64,000 bases of DNA from Desulfoferrobacter suflitae (GTDB lineage Bacteria > Desulfobacterota > Syntrophobacteria > Syntrophobacterales > Syntrophobacteraceae), in contig NZ_JAIBKA010000005.1 in the NCBI RefSeq assembly GCF_022603395.1, positions 186,001-250,000 on the forward strand, in the 5' to 3' direction. Of the stretch, positions 17,433 to 27,023 are shown piece after piece; the first letter of the stretch is position 1, and every line of letters starts with the position of its first letter. The notes beneath the pieces were generated by a model. It did not search any database. It was not told the DNA's origin and was given only the letters and a program-made list of their open reading frames with translations. A program made the translations under genes and the position numbers.

Positions 17433-18371
17433 ATGGAAGCTTTGTCTCTGGCACCCCGCAAATTGTCTGGAGGCGATCTGTCGATAGCCATTGGATTGTC
17501 TCTTCTGGCACACGCGGCAATTGTATTTTTGGCGTTGTTCTTGCCTCAGCTGATGCCCCGCAAGACAACGCCGATCTCCTTTTATACCGTAGACCTGGTC
17601 ACCATGGACGAATTGAAGGGACCGGCTGCACCGCCCTTGAAGGGAGGAAAAACCTCACAGGCCAGGAGCCGGGAAGCCAAAAGCAGCCCGCCGAAGGCCA
17701 GCGCCGCGCGAACAACATCCTCCTCCTCTTCGCCGCTGGTCCCGGTTAAGCGTCTGCGGTTCGACGATTCTCCCCGCAAGTCCGCAAGCGGTTTGAAGAA
17801 AATGGAAGCCGCCGATTTGCCAAAGCTGGAAAGCAAGGCTGCTCCCTCCAAGTCATTGGAAAAGGATCTTGAAAAACTGACCAAGAAACCGAAAACCGCC
17901 GCTCCTCCAAGCCCGGCAGTGGATACTTCACAGGAAGCCGCCGCTTCTTCCCCTGCAGAGAAACCCTCGCAGGAGGCCGGTGGCGGTGAAGGGTCATCCG
18001 GTAGTGGCAGTAGCGATACTGCCGGCACTGCACAAGGGAGCGCCAATGGGTCCAGCCAGGCGAATGCCGGGGGAGCGCAAGTCGGACTGGCTCGGCGCCT
18101 TTATTACACCGAGGTATGGAATGCAATCCGGAGCAAATGGGTTCTGCCCGATTTTTTGCAGGACAAGGACCTGGAGGCGGTGCTGGTAGTAACGGTCAGG
18201 CGTGACGGCAAAATTTTGACTATTAGGTTTGAAAAAAAGTCCGGCAATGCAATGTATGACGAGTCCGTCGAGAGAGCGGTGAAGAAGGCCGATCCTTTGC
18301 CTCCCTTCCCTGCCATCTACAGTCCACCCGAAGAACAAATCGGGGTTCGTTTCAAACCCGAGGATTTATAG
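17433..18371 (+). CDS. tolA: TolA-like protein with TonB-type C-terminal domain
   Basis: A 312-residue periplasm-spanning protein with one N-terminal helix (about 18-40). A long low-complexity linker rich in Ser, Ala, Pro, Lys and Gly (about 60-215) follows, then a C-terminal TonB/TolA domain (about 225-310) with YYTEVWNAIRSKWVLP and LEAVLVVTVRRDGKI. By position it connects the TolQR motor to TolB/Pal in the outer membrane. Unlike E. coli TolA the linker is not a long Ala/Lys helix, and the C-terminal domain looks closer to the TonB type seen in other Desulfobacterota tol operons. Confidence 0.85.
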   Translation: MEALSLAPRKLSGGDLSIAIGLSLLAHAAIVFLALFLPQLMPRKTTPISFYTVDLVTMDELKGPAAPPLKGGKTSQARSREAKSSPPKASAARTTSSSSSPLVPVKRLRFDDSPRKSASGLKKMEAADLPKLESKAAPSKSLEKDLEKLTKKPKTAAPPSPAVDTSQEAAASSPAEKPSQEAGGGEGSSGSGSSDTAGTAQGSANGSSQANAGGAQVGLARRLYYTEVWNAIRSKWVLPDFLQDKDLEAVLVVTVRRDGKILTIRFEKKSGNAMYDESVERAVKKADPLPPFPAIYSPPEEQIGVRFKPEDL

Positions 18372-18572
18372 GGGGTCTGTCCGAAGGTTGCATGGGGATG
18401 CTTTTCAGACCTTCCGACGAGTCCCAAATCGAAATCCGGAGCAGGCGCCGGAGTGCGGCAATCACGCGGTCCCCTGGATCACGCCTTGTGTAGGAACGAC
18501 GCTGATCCGGCATGTTCGGAGATCCTCCCGGGCGTGGCCGACTGGTATGAACTGAAAGGAAGTAGTGAGCGA

Positions 18573-19907
18573 ATGAAAGGTAGATACGCAATTCCCCGCG
18601 TCACAATGAGCACCATACTGGTTCTTCTGGCATTCTTGTATCCCGTCGCACACGCTCATGCTCAGACCGTTTACATAGACATCACACAGCCGAGCTTTGA
18701 GAGATTGCCGATTGCTATTCCCGACTTCAAGTATCTGACGCCGGCCCAAACGGAACTGGCCGCTCAGACGGCCAAGACCCTGGCGGATGATCTGGACTAT
18801 TCCGGGATCTTCCGAGCGCTCGATCCGCGCGGATTTCTGCAGAATTCCCAGGAGATAGGTCTGACTCAAAGCGACATTCAATTCAGTGAATGGCGCAGAT
18901 TGGGTGCCGAATTCCTGGTGAGGGGAGCTTACCAGGTACAGGGTTCTTCACTGAAAATGGAGATGCGCCTGTTCGACGTGGTCGCAGACCGCATGATAAT
19001 CGGCAAGGTGTATGAAGGGCCGACCCAGGACTGGCGTGCCATGATACATCGATTCGCCGATGAAATCCTGCTGGCTCTAACGGGGGAGCGGGGAGCGTTC
19101 GGCACCAGGATCGCCTTCGTGCAAGCTCAGGGCGAGAATAAAGAAATCTACCTGATCGACTTTGACGGCAGCAATCCTGTGCAGGTGACCCGCGATGACA
19201 GCCTGGCACTGGGGCCCGCCTGGAGCTCCGACGGAAGCCGGCTGGCCTATGTGAGCTACAAGGAAGGGGGACCCAAGATTTTTATTACGAACCTCCTGAG
19301 CGGGGCTCAGCACCTGCTTTGTGGGTATCCGGGGCTGAATATGTCACCCGCCTGGCGGCCAAACAGCCAGGATCTAGCGGTTACTCTCTCCAAAGACGGC
19401 AATCCGGACATCTATTTGGTGTCGTCAACGGGTGCGGTGATCCGCAAGCTTGTTCAAAGTTACTCGATCAATGTCTCGCCAAGCTGGTCGCCGGACGGCA
19501 CTAAACTGGCGTATGTTTCGAGCGAAACCGGCAAGCCCCAGGTGTATGTGCTTGATCTGGGCAGCGGCAACCGACAGCGCATTACCTTCAGCGGTGACTA
19601 CAATACCTCGCCGGCCTGGTCACCGAAGGGGGATTGGATCGCATACAGCGGCTTATCCGGAGGACGTCACAACATCTTCGTAATCCGTCCCGACGGAAGT
19701 CAGGTACGCCAGCTCACCCACGGCGAAGGGGATAATGAATCACCCACCTGGTCGCCGGATGGGCGCATGCTGGCCTTCAGTTCAACACGCCAGGGAAATT
19801 CCTCCATTTGGGTGCTGCTGATGAATGGTACCGGCGTAAGGCGTCTCACCAATCTCGGGGGCAGCCAGGAAATGCCGGAATGGTCACCCCGTCTGGGCAC
19901 GCGCTAG
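18573..19907 (+). CDS. tolB: TolB beta-propeller protein
   Basis: Periplasmic protein of 444 residues that binds Pal and is part of the Tol-Pal energy chain. A signal peptide (about 1-30, ending AHAHAQ) precedes the N-terminal TolB domain (about 32-155, including LPIAIPDFKYL). Six WD40-like PD40 repeats follow (about 170-440) with recurring GPAWSSDGSRLAYVS, NVSPSWSPDGTKLAYVS and ESPTWSPDGRMLAFSS segments. The open frame extends upstream to 18453, but the ATG at 18573 follows AAGGAAG and starts the signal peptide. It lies between tolA and pal. Confidence 0.96.
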   Translation: MKGRYAIPRVTMSTILVLLAFLYPVAHAHAQTVYIDITQPSFERLPIAIPDFKYLTPAQTELAAQTAKTLADDLDYSGIFRALDPRGFLQNSQEIGLTQSDIQFSEWRRLGAEFLVRGAYQVQGSSLKMEMRLFDVVADRMIIGKVYEGPTQDWRAMIHRFADEILLALTGERGAFGTRIAFVQAQGENKEIYLIDFDGSNPVQVTRDDSLALGPAWSSDGSRLAYVSYKEGGPKIFITNLLSGAQHLLCGYPGLNMSPAWRPNSQDLAVTLSKDGNPDIYLVSSTGAVIRKLVQSYSINVSPSWSPDGTKLAYVSSETGKPQVYVLDLGSGNRQRITFSGDYNTSPAWSPKGDWIAYSGLSGGRHNIFVIRPDGSQVRQLTHGEGDNESPTWSPDGRMLAFSSTRQGNSSIWVLLMNGTGVRRLTNLGGSQEMPEWSPRLGTR

Positions 19908-20043
19908 GCCCGCGAACAGGGGCTGCTTTACCCACCGAAAATCAGCTTTTGGAAAGCGGCACGGGGGGAGCGGTTGCGATAGGCTTTGAGTTGATTAAAT
20001 CCTACAAAAATTATAATAACTTGAACAACCGAGGAGGGCACAG

Positions 20044-20610
20044 ATGATGAGATGGCGTACTGTCAGTTTTACCGGCATGGTGTTGCTGTTTGTTTGGCTC
20101 ATGGGCCTGGGAGCATGCTCCAAGAAGGCTGTCCCGGTGGAACCGGGAGCGGGCCCGGCGGGTGAGGGGACCGCGGGGATATCCGGCGAAAGTATTCCGG
20201 CGGATGAAGCGAAATGGCGCGAATTGGGACTCTATAGTGAGCCCGAGCGAATAGAATTTCAGGAAAAGGCACAAGTATTTGAAAATCAAGATATTTATTT
20301 TGGATTCGACGCTTATGTCCTCACCGAGGACGCCAAGGCGGTTCTGGCCAGCAAAGCCGAATTCCTGAAACGCTACCCTAAAGTGAGGATCCATATCGAA
20401 GGGCATTGCGATGACCGTGGAACCAGCGAATACAATCTCGCTTTGGGAGAGAAGCGCGCCCATAGTGCCTACCAGTACCTGAATAACCTGGGAATTGAAG
20501 CACAGCGCATGACTACAATCAGCTATGGAGAAGAGCGGCCGATAGCCATGGGGCAGAATGAGGAGGCCTGGGCAAGAAACCGTAGAGATCATTTTGTGAT
20601 CAATTACTAA
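20044..20610 (+). CDS. pal: Peptidoglycan-associated lipoprotein
   Basis: Outer-membrane lipoprotein of 188 residues that binds peptidoglycan and TolB. The signal peptide ends in the lipobox LGAC, giving a lipidated Cys near residue 25. The OmpA-like domain (about 75-188) has IYFGFDAYVLTEDAK, the diaminopimelate-binding segment IEGHCDDRGTSEYNLALGEK and the final ARNRRDHFVINY. AGGAGG lies close upstream of the start. It follows tolB and precedes cpoB, as in most proteobacteria. Confidence 0.96.
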   Translation: MMRWRTVSFTGMVLLFVWLMGLGACSKKAVPVEPGAGPAGEGTAGISGESIPADEAKWRELGLYSEPERIEFQEKAQVFENQDIYFGFDAYVLTEDAKAVLASKAEFLKRYPKVRIHIEGHCDDRGTSEYNLALGEKRAHSAYQYLNNLGIEAQRMTTISYGEERPIAMGQNEEAWARNRRDHFVINY

Positions 20611-20689
20611 CGCAGGCCTTTGCGGCTCTTCCGAAAATCTTTCGGCGACCAGGTATGTCCCCGACGCCCAGATGAAAGGATGGATGCCC

Positions 20690-21466
20690 ATGAAGCGCAA
20701 ATACCACCAGAGGACAGGACAGATTTGTCTACTCCTGCTGGCCGCGACTCTCTGTTGGGGCTGTGCCACGCCCCAGGAGACGGCCAATCTGCAACAGAGC
20801 ATCAATATATTGTTCGACCGGGTACAAAAGCTGGAAAATCAGGTTCAGGGCATGCAAGGAACGGAACAGAAAGCGGATCTTTACGCACGCATGGAAGAGT
20901 TGCAGGTAAAAATCGGCAGTCTCACCGGCCAGCTCGAAGAGCAACAACGGCAGATCAGCAGGCTGGGGACGGCTGCACCTGCCGCTGCGCCTCCTTCATC
21001 CAGTGCCGCCCCTGGCCCGTCCTACGCCGCCGCCCCATCAGCGGCCACCGAGCCTGCTGCAACTCCCAAGATTGTTATCAAGGAAGAGAAAAATCCTGAG
21101 AAGGCCATGTATGACAATGCACTGCAACTTTATCAGCAGGGCAAATTTTTGGAGGCAAGAAAAGAAGCGAAAAACTTCGTCGACAAATATCCCAAATCCG
21201 ACCTGGCGGACAATGCACTGTTCCTCATAGGAGAGGCGTATTATTCGGAAAAGAGTTACAAAGAAGCGATAGAAAGCTATCAACAGCTGTTGGATCGGTA
21301 CCCCAAAGGCAATAAGGTTCCGTCGGCACTGCTTAAACAGGCGGGCTCCTTTCAAAAACTCGGAGACGCCACAGCAGCGAGAATTCTTTATGAACGTATC
21401 GCGGAAAGCTATCCCGGCACGCCCCAAGCGCAACTCGCTGCCAAAGAGCTGAAGCAGCTGCCCTGA
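20690..21466 (+). CDS. cpoB: Tol-Pal system protein CpoB (YbgF)
   Basis: Periplasmic protein of 258 residues coordinating Tol-Pal with peptidoglycan synthesis. A signal peptide ends near LCWGCATPQ, so a lipidated Cys is possible. An N-terminal coiled coil (about 35-95, QSINILFDRVQKLENQVQGM) is followed by an Ala/Pro/Ser linker. C-terminal tetratricopeptide repeats (about 138-255) include YDNALQLYQQGKFLEARKEA and AIESYQQLLDRYPKGNKVPS. I start at the ATG at 20690, which follows AAAGGA by 9 bases, rather than at 20672. It is the last gene of the tol cluster. Confidence 0.92.
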   Translation: MKRKYHQRTGQICLLLLAATLCWGCATPQETANLQQSINILFDRVQKLENQVQGMQGTEQKADLYARMEELQVKIGSLTGQLEEQQRQISRLGTAAPAAAPPSSSAAPGPSYAAAPSAATEPAATPKIVIKEEKNPEKAMYDNALQLYQQGKFLEARKEAKNFVDKYPKSDLADNALFLIGEAYYSEKSYKEAIESYQQLLDRYPKGNKVPSALLKQAGSFQKLGDATAARILYERIAESYPGTPQAQLAAKELKQLP

Positions 21467-21638
21467 TGACACTTCAGCGAGTGCGACACGACCGAGTGAG
21501 CGCGTTGCCATCCGGTATTCCCAAGAGGCATTAGGATGCCGCAGGTCCTCATGGGGCCTCGGCCTGGCAGACTCGGGATTGCGCAGCATCGAACCGAGAT
21601 CCCGATTGAGGCAACTTCAAGGTCAAAAGGAGAATGGC

Positions 21639-22664
21639 ATGAAAAGAATGAAAGTTACTGCTGTGACACTTCTGGTAACACTGCTCTTGATGGCTCCTGT
21701 CGCAGCCGGCGCCGGTGAAACGCTGGATGCCGTAAAGGCCCGCGGATACGTGATCGTTGGTGTCAATGGGGCGCTCTACGGCTTTGGAATGCCTGACGAG
21801 AAGGGAGTCTGGAGGGGGCTGGACGTGGATACCGGAAGGGCCATCGCGACGGCTGTTTTCGGCGATCCGGACAAGATCAAATTTGTTACATTGACCACCC
21901 AGACGCGCTTTACGGCCCTGCAGTCGAAAGAAATCGATGTCCTGTGCCGCAATGCCACCCGCACTCTAAGCCGCGAGACGGACCTGGGGCTGAACTTCGT
22001 GACGGTCAACTATTACGATGGGCAGGGCTTCCTGGTTCCCAGGAAACTGGGCATCAAGAGTGCTACCGAGCTCAACGGGGCGAGCGTTTGCGTGCTGCCC
22101 GGAACAACCACGGAACAGAATGTGGCGGATTATTTCAGGGCCAATAAGATGGAGATGAAGCCGGTCGTCATCGAGCAAAACACCGAGCTGAATCAAGCGT
22201 TCTTTTCCGGACGCTGCGATGTGCTGACCTCAGATGCTTCCCAACTCGCCGGCATCCGCGCGGTGGCTCCCAACCCGGAGGACTATGTGGTGCTGCCGGA
22301 AATCATTTCCAAGGAGCCCCTCGCGCCGGCAGTGCGGCACGGCGATGACCAGTGGCGCGACATTGTAGATTTCTCTGTGTTGGCCATGATCAATGCCGAG
22401 GATCTCGGCATAAGCTCCAAGAATGTGGATGAGATGCTGAAAAACGAAGATCCCAATGTGAAACGCTTTCTCGGCGAGAATCCGGGCAATGGCAAAGCGC
22501 TTGGCCTGGACGAGAAATGGGCCTACAATATCGTCAAGAAGGTGGGCAATTACGCTGAAGTTTTTGAACGCAATGTGGGCATGGAGAGCAAACTGAAGAT
22601 CGAGCGCGGACTGAATGCTCAGTGGAAAGACGGCGGTCTCATGTATTCTCCACCTTTCAAATAA
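21639..22664 (+). CDS. aapJ: General L-amino acid ABC transporter, binding protein
   Basis: Periplasmic receptor of 341 residues (family 3 solute-binding fold) of an AapJQMP/Bzt-type importer. The signal peptide covers about 1-24 (ending PVAAGA). The mature protein has ETLDAVKARGYVIVGVNG, DVDTGRAIATAVFGDPDKIK, LQSKEIDVLCRNATRTLSRE and the C-terminal NVGMESKLKIERGLNAQWKD typical of AapJ. AAAAGGAG lies before the ATG at 21639. An open frame reaching back to 21579 is not part of the protein. It is separated from the permease genes by a strong hairpin, which may set its expression above theirs. Confidence 0.95.
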   Translation: MKRMKVTAVTLLVTLLLMAPVAAGAGETLDAVKARGYVIVGVNGALYGFGMPDEKGVWRGLDVDTGRAIATAVFGDPDKIKFVTLTTQTRFTALQSKEIDVLCRNATRTLSRETDLGLNFVTVNYYDGQGFLVPRKLGIKSATELNGASVCVLPGTTTEQNVADYFRANKMEMKPVVIEQNTELNQAFFSGRCDVLTSDASQLAGIRAVAPNPEDYVVLPEIISKEPLAPAVRHGDDQWRDIVDFSVLAMINAEDLGISSKNVDEMLKNEDPNVKRFLGENPGNGKALGLDEKWAYNIVKKVGNYAEVFERNVGMESKLKIERGLNAQWKDGGLMYSPPFK

Positions 22665-22806
22665 TCGCCGCGTGACGGCAGCCTGACTTTGGCGATTCGT
22701 GCCAAGCGCCTGGGGGCAAGCGTCATTCCGGCGCAATTCCGCCATGTCGGCTGATGATGAACGGAATCGCCGATGGGAGCGGTACAGGCTATTCTGTCTC
22801 TATGGG

Positions 22807-22852
22807 CCCCCCTTCTCCGAACGGGCCGCGAACGGCTCATCGGAGAGGGGGG
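22807..22852. terminator. Strong hairpin between aapJ and aapQ
   Basis: CCCCCTTCTCCGA pairs with TCGGAGAGGGGG (one mismatch), and the interior holds a second stem, GCCG CGAA CGGC. No U-run follows, so it is more likely an mRNA-stabilising or partial-attenuation structure than a full terminator. Such elements often sit after binding-protein genes in ABC importer operons. Confidence 0.5.
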
Positions 22853-22905
22853 ACGGCACCTGAGACGGTGATTCTTCAAGATTCCCCGAGAGTAGAGAAC
22901 AGGTT

Positions 22906-24111
22906 TTGAGTGCGGTGACGCCGGACCCCAAAGATCCCTCACAATTGACGCATTCCGCCGGCATACCCTTTTGGCATGACCCCGCCAAACGTTCCGTTGT
23001 CTACCAGGCGGTTGCCCTGGTGTTGGTATTCCTTGCCGGGTACTACATTTTCAGCAATACCCAGGCCAACCTGCGCCGCCAATCCATTGCAACGGGTTTT
23101 GGCTTTCTCCAGCGAGAGGCGGGCTTTGCCATAGGTGAGTCGATGATCAGCTATTCCGCTGCCAACACCTATGCAAGAGCGCTGTTCGTTGGAGTTTTGA
23201 ACACGTTGCGGGTGGCTTTTGCCGGTATCGTGCTCACTGTTTTTCTGGGAATCATTGTCGGCATTGCCCGCCTTTCAACCAATTGGCTGGTATCACGACT
23301 GGCAGCCGCATACATCGAAGTGTTGCAGAATATCCCGGTGCTCCTGCAACTCTTCTTCTGGTACGCTATTTTCCATGATTCCCTGCCCTTGCCGAGACAG
23401 TCCTTCAATCCGTTGCCCGGGGTGTTTGTCAACAACCGCGGCTTTTATTTTCCCGTGCCGGCTTCCGATCCGGTTTATCCCTGGATGGGAGCTGCTCTTT
23501 TGGCGGCTTTGGCAGCGAGCTGGTTGATGCGCCGCTGGGCTAAAAAACGCCAGGATAAAACCGGGAAGAGATTCCCGGCTCTGCCCGTTGCTTTTGCCAT
23601 GATTGTCGCCTTTCCTCTCGTGGTATGGACAACGGGAGGTGCTCCAACACACATGAATATGCCGCACCTGCGAGGCTTTAACTTTGCAGGGGGTATCTCC
23701 GTCAGCCCCGAATTTGCCGCCTTGCTGCTTGGACTGGTACTGTATACCTCGGCGTTTGTGGCTGAGATCGTTCGGGCAGGTATCCAGGCCATCTCCCGCG
23801 GTCAAACCGAGGCGGCGATGAGCCTTGGGTTACGGCCGGGGCTGGTGCTCACCCTCATTATCTTGCCGCAGGCCTTGAGGGTCATCATTCCACCGCTGAC
23901 CAGCCAGATGCTGAACCTGACGAAGAACAGCTCCCTCGCGGTAGCCATCGGCTATCCGGACTTTGTCTCGGTCGCCAACACCACCATCAATCAGACCGGC
24001 CAGGCTATTGAAGGGGTACTGATGATCATGATCGTTTATCTCTTTTTCAGCCTGGCGACTTCGGCTTACATGAACTGGTACAACAAGAAGAAGGCACTGG
24101 TCGAGAGATAG
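22906..24111 (+). CDS. aapQ: General L-amino acid ABC transporter, permease AapQ
   Basis: Inner-membrane permease of 401 residues belonging to the HisM/ArtQ class, with the long periplasmic insertion characteristic of AapQ/BztB (between about 150 and 255, including VFVNNRGFYFPVP). Helices begin near residue 30 (VYQAVALVLVFLAGYYIF). The EAA loop that contacts the ATPase appears as SRGQTEAAMSLGLRPGLVLT (about 295-314). The frame starts with TTG at 22906 (alternative GTG at 22915); no strong ribosome-binding site decides this. The next gene, aapM, starts 4 bases after its stop. Confidence 0.9.
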   Translation: MSAVTPDPKDPSQLTHSAGIPFWHDPAKRSVVYQAVALVLVFLAGYYIFSNTQANLRRQSIATGFGFLQREAGFAIGESMISYSAANTYARALFVGVLNTLRVAFAGIVLTVFLGIIVGIARLSTNWLVSRLAAAYIEVLQNIPVLLQLFFWYAIFHDSLPLPRQSFNPLPGVFVNNRGFYFPVPASDPVYPWMGAALLAALAASWLMRRWAKKRQDKTGKRFPALPVAFAMIVAFPLVVWTTGGAPTHMNMPHLRGFNFAGGISVSPEFAALLLGLVLYTSAFVAEIVRAGIQAISRGQTEAAMSLGLRPGLVLTLIILPQALRVIIPPLTSQMLNLTKNSSLAVAIGYPDFVSVANTTINQTGQAIEGVLMIMIVYLFFSLATSAYMNWYNKKKALVER

Positions 24112-24115
24112 CGCC

Positions 24116-25204
24116 ATGGAAAAGTCAGCAGAAACCGTCGGCAGCGTTGATCTTAAACCGCCTGCGAGCGACGTTGGTGCTCTCGGGTGGATCAAGACCA
24201 ACCTGTTCAACACCCCATTCAATTCCTTTCTGACCCTCTTGATCTTGTTGTGCCTCTATAAGACTGTGCCGCCCTTCATCAAATGGGCTTTCCTGGGGGG
24301 CGTCTGGTTCACCAATGGAGCACAGTGCAAGGTGGCGGAGGGGGCCTGCTGGTCGGTGGTTACACAGAATTTGCGCTTTATTCTGTTCGGCTTCTATCCC
24401 TACGAACAACAGTGGCGGCCTGCCGTCGCCATCGTTTTGCTCATCGGGTTCCTGCTTTACAGCCGCGAGAGACGCCATTGGAATCGGAAATTGTTGGTCG
24501 CCTGGCCGCTAGGGCTGGCCGTCATGGGATTCATCATGCGGGGCGGCATCTTCGGACTGCCCGTGGTGGAAACGACCAAATGGAGCGGCATTATCCTGAC
24601 TCTGCTGCTCGCTATATTCGGCCTCACAGCGGCCTATCCGCTCGGTGTGCTGCTCGCGCTCGGGCGCCGCTCCCAATTGCCCGCCATAAAGATGCTCAGT
24701 GTAATCTACATCGAGCTCATCCGCGGGGTGCCCCTGATCAGTCTGCTGTTCATGGCTTCGGTTATGTTTCCCTTGTTTCTGCCCGAAGGGATCACGGTGG
24801 ACAAAATATTGCGCGCACAGGTAGCGATCATTCTTTTCACTGCGGCCTACATCGCCGAAGTGGTTCGCGGAGGCTTACAGGCTATTCCCAAAGGGCAGTA
24901 CGAAGCTGCAGAATCGCTGGGGCTCGATTATTATCAAAAGATGCGGCTCATCATCCTGCCTCAGGCCCTCAAGATCGTTATACCGCCAACGGTAAGCATT
25001 TTAATCTCGGCCTTTAAGGACACTTCCCTGGTTGTCATCATCGGTTTGTTCGATTTGCTGAAAACGACCCAGGTCACCCTGTCCAACCCCGAGTGGATGG
25101 GTTTCAGTGCAGAGGCTTATCTCTTCATCTCTCTGGTTTACTTTGCGGGTTGCTTTTCGATGTCCAATTTCAGCCGCCGGCTGGAAGATGAGCTGCGCAC
25201 CTGA
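24116..25204 (+). CDS. aapM: General L-amino acid ABC transporter, permease AapM
   Basis: Second permease of the Aap importer, 362 residues. The N-terminal half contains the AapM-specific region with FNTPFNSFLTLLILLCLYKT and a periplasmic Cys-containing loop (NGAQCKVAEGACW). The C-terminal half is the canonical binding-protein-dependent permease domain, with the EAA loop PKGQYEAAESLGLDYYQKMR (about 262-281). It pairs with AapQ as a heterodimer on which AapP docks. It is 4 bases from aapQ and 100 bases from aapP. Confidence 0.93.
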   Translation: MEKSAETVGSVDLKPPASDVGALGWIKTNLFNTPFNSFLTLLILLCLYKTVPPFIKWAFLGGVWFTNGAQCKVAEGACWSVVTQNLRFILFGFYPYEQQWRPAVAIVLLIGFLLYSRERRHWNRKLLVAWPLGLAVMGFIMRGGIFGLPVVETTKWSGIILTLLLAIFGLTAAYPLGVLLALGRRSQLPAIKMLSVIYIELIRGVPLISLLFMASVMFPLFLPEGITVDKILRAQVAIILFTAAYIAEVVRGGLQAIPKGQYEAAESLGLDYYQKMRLIILPQALKIVIPPTVSILISAFKDTSLVVIIGLFDLLKTTQVTLSNPEWMGFSAEAYLFISLVYFAGCFSMSNFSRRLEDELRT

Positions 25205-25304
25205 GAGCGCTCCATACGGGTCACCCATGTAAGTAATTTGCGTTCAAACCGTGGGGCTCGTGGTTCTCCCAACGAGTCGTCGCGTTTAAAAGGAAACTCA
25301 TTTC

Positions 25305-26063
25305 ATGGTTCAATCAACCGCATCAGCCTCGGAGACAATCATAGAAATCGTCGGGTTGCATAAATGGTTCGGCGACTTTCATGTGCTCAAAGACATCAAC
25401 CTGCAGGTCAACCGGGGAGAACGGATTGTGATCTGCGGCCCTTCCGGATCGGGCAAATCCACCCTCATCCGCTGCATTAACCGTCTTGAAGAGCATCAGC
25501 GCGGCAAGATTGTCGTGGATAATATTGAGTTGACCAAGGACATAAAAAACATCGAGAAAATTAGAACGGAAGTGGGGATGGTTTTTCAACATTTCAATCT
25601 CTTTCCACACTTGACGATCCTGGAAAATTTGACTTTGGGCCCCATCTGGGTGCGCAAAACGGCCCGCGCTGAAGCCGAAGAGATCGCCATGTATTATTTG
25701 GAGAAGGTGCACATCGCCGAGCAGGCGCACAAGTATCCGGGACAGCTTTCGGGAGGGCAGCAGCAGCGTGTGGCTATTGCCCGCAGCCTGTGCATGAAGC
25801 CCAAAGTGATGCTGTTTGATGAGCCGACCAGTGCACTTGATCCGGAGATGGTCAAGGAAGTGCTGGATGTTATGATTGATCTCGCCCAGGAAGGAATGAC
25901 CATGCTCGTGGTATCGCATGAGATGGGTTTTGCCAGGAGTGTTGCGCACCGTGTGCTGTTCATGGATTATGGTCAAATTCTTGAGCAGAACAGTCCTGAG
26001 GAATTTTTCAACAATCCCGGGCACGATCGAAGCAAGCTTTTCCTGAGCCAGATTCTTCACTGA
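25305..26063 (+). CDS. aapP: General L-amino acid ABC transporter, ATPase AapP
   Basis: Cytoplasmic ATP-hydrolysing subunit of 252 residues, PAAT (polar amino acid) class. Walker A is GPSGSGKST (about 45-53), the Q-loop is [12 protein letters not shown], the signature is [15 protein letters not shown] (about 147-161), Walker B is [14 protein letters not shown] (about 168-181), and the H-loop His is in [10 protein letters not shown]. An AAAGGA sits before the ATG at 25305. It closes the aapJQMP unit. The interrupted methyltransferase-like gene begins 2 bases after its stop. Confidence 0.95.
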   Translation: MVQSTASASETIIEIVGLHKWFGDFHVLKDINLQVNRGERIVICGPSGSGKSTLIRCINRLEEHQRGKIVVDNIELTKDIKNIEKIRTEVGMVFQHFNLFPHLTILENLTLGPIWVRKTARAEAEEIAMYYLEKVHIAEQAHKYPGQLSGGQQQRVAIARSLCMKPKVMLFDEPTSALDPEMVKEVLDVMIDLAQEGMTMLVVSHEMGFARSVAHRVLFMDYGQILEQNSPEEFFNNPGHDRSKLFLSQILH

Positions 26064-26065
26064 CG

Positions 26066-26843
26066 ATGTTGCTCGCCGCAGACAATCTGCATGTGCTTAA
26101 CCCGACGGTATCCAACGCTTTGAAGAAACTGGATGCCGGCCCCTTGCAGGACCTGGCGCTTCGCTGTGAACAAAGGGGGGCGCGCTGGATCGACCTGAAC
26201 CCCGGTTTTTTTGGCGCCACGCCACGAAGACCGTATGGCCTTTATGGTCGAAGCAACCCAGGAAGCGACCAGTATGGGAATGATCCTGGACAGCCCCCAT
26301 GCCCGGATTCTGGCGAGAGGCCTGGAACTATGCTCCAAGCCCCCTGTACTCAACGGTCTGACGCTGGAAGACCATAGAATAGCGGAAATTCTTCCCCTGG
26401 CGGTCCAACACAAAACTCAATTGATTGTGCTGCTGCTGGATGAAAACTCCGTCTCTCCCGCCGGCATGGAAGAGAAACTCGCCCTGGCCATCCAGTTGCG
26501 GCAAATCGCCCTGGAGGCAGGCATGGAACCGGACGACCTCATTTTTGATCCCCTGCTGCCCAATCTCAGCTGGCACGATGCACACTTGCGCGTGTCAGAG
26601 GCGGTCAAGACAGTGAGAATGCTGGCGAGCGGAGCGATTTTCCAGGAGCCGGTGCGCACCATAATAGGTCTTTCGAACCTGCGCAGCGGTCTCAAAAAAT
26701 ACTATTCCTCTCACCTGGAACAGGTTTGCCTGGCAATGTTTGCCGGCGCAGAACTGGAATGGGTGCTGGCAGATGCACTGGATGACGAGCTGGTTCAAAC
26801 CTGGCGGCTTATCAATCAGATCAGCCGGAGTCGAGGAAGCTGA
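26066..26843 (+). pseudogene. Methyltetrahydrofolate-methyltransferase-like (pterin-binding) gene interrupted by a frameshift
   Basis: Two adjacent frames together encode one protein of the pterin-binding/AcsE (MeTr) family, which moves a methyl group between tetrahydrofolate and a corrinoid protein. The first frame runs from 26066 to the break and ends its matching part in WIDLNPG. The second continues from 26211 to 26843 with MAFMVEATQEATSMGMILDS. The join falls at a run of seven T (26206-26212); with six T the frame would be continuous. Residues expected in the folate pocket are kept: LDSP, VLNG, FDPL and GLSN. The rest of the gene looks intact, so a recent mutation, a sequencing error or slippage at the T-run are all possible. 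It directly follows aapP. Confidence 0.75.
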
Positions 26844-27023
26844 AGAAAAACGCACGGCAACTGCGGGCAGGCTCTCCTTCGGCCGACGTGCAGCAGTTAC
26901 GATTGCTCCTGTGCAGTTTGTATACTGCAAACCCTTGTATTCCGCCCAAGTCTCCTTAGAATATTTCCCGGTGCGGTTCACGTTTTTTAATGACAATTGG
27001 CATGTCAACAAGGAGGAAATGTT

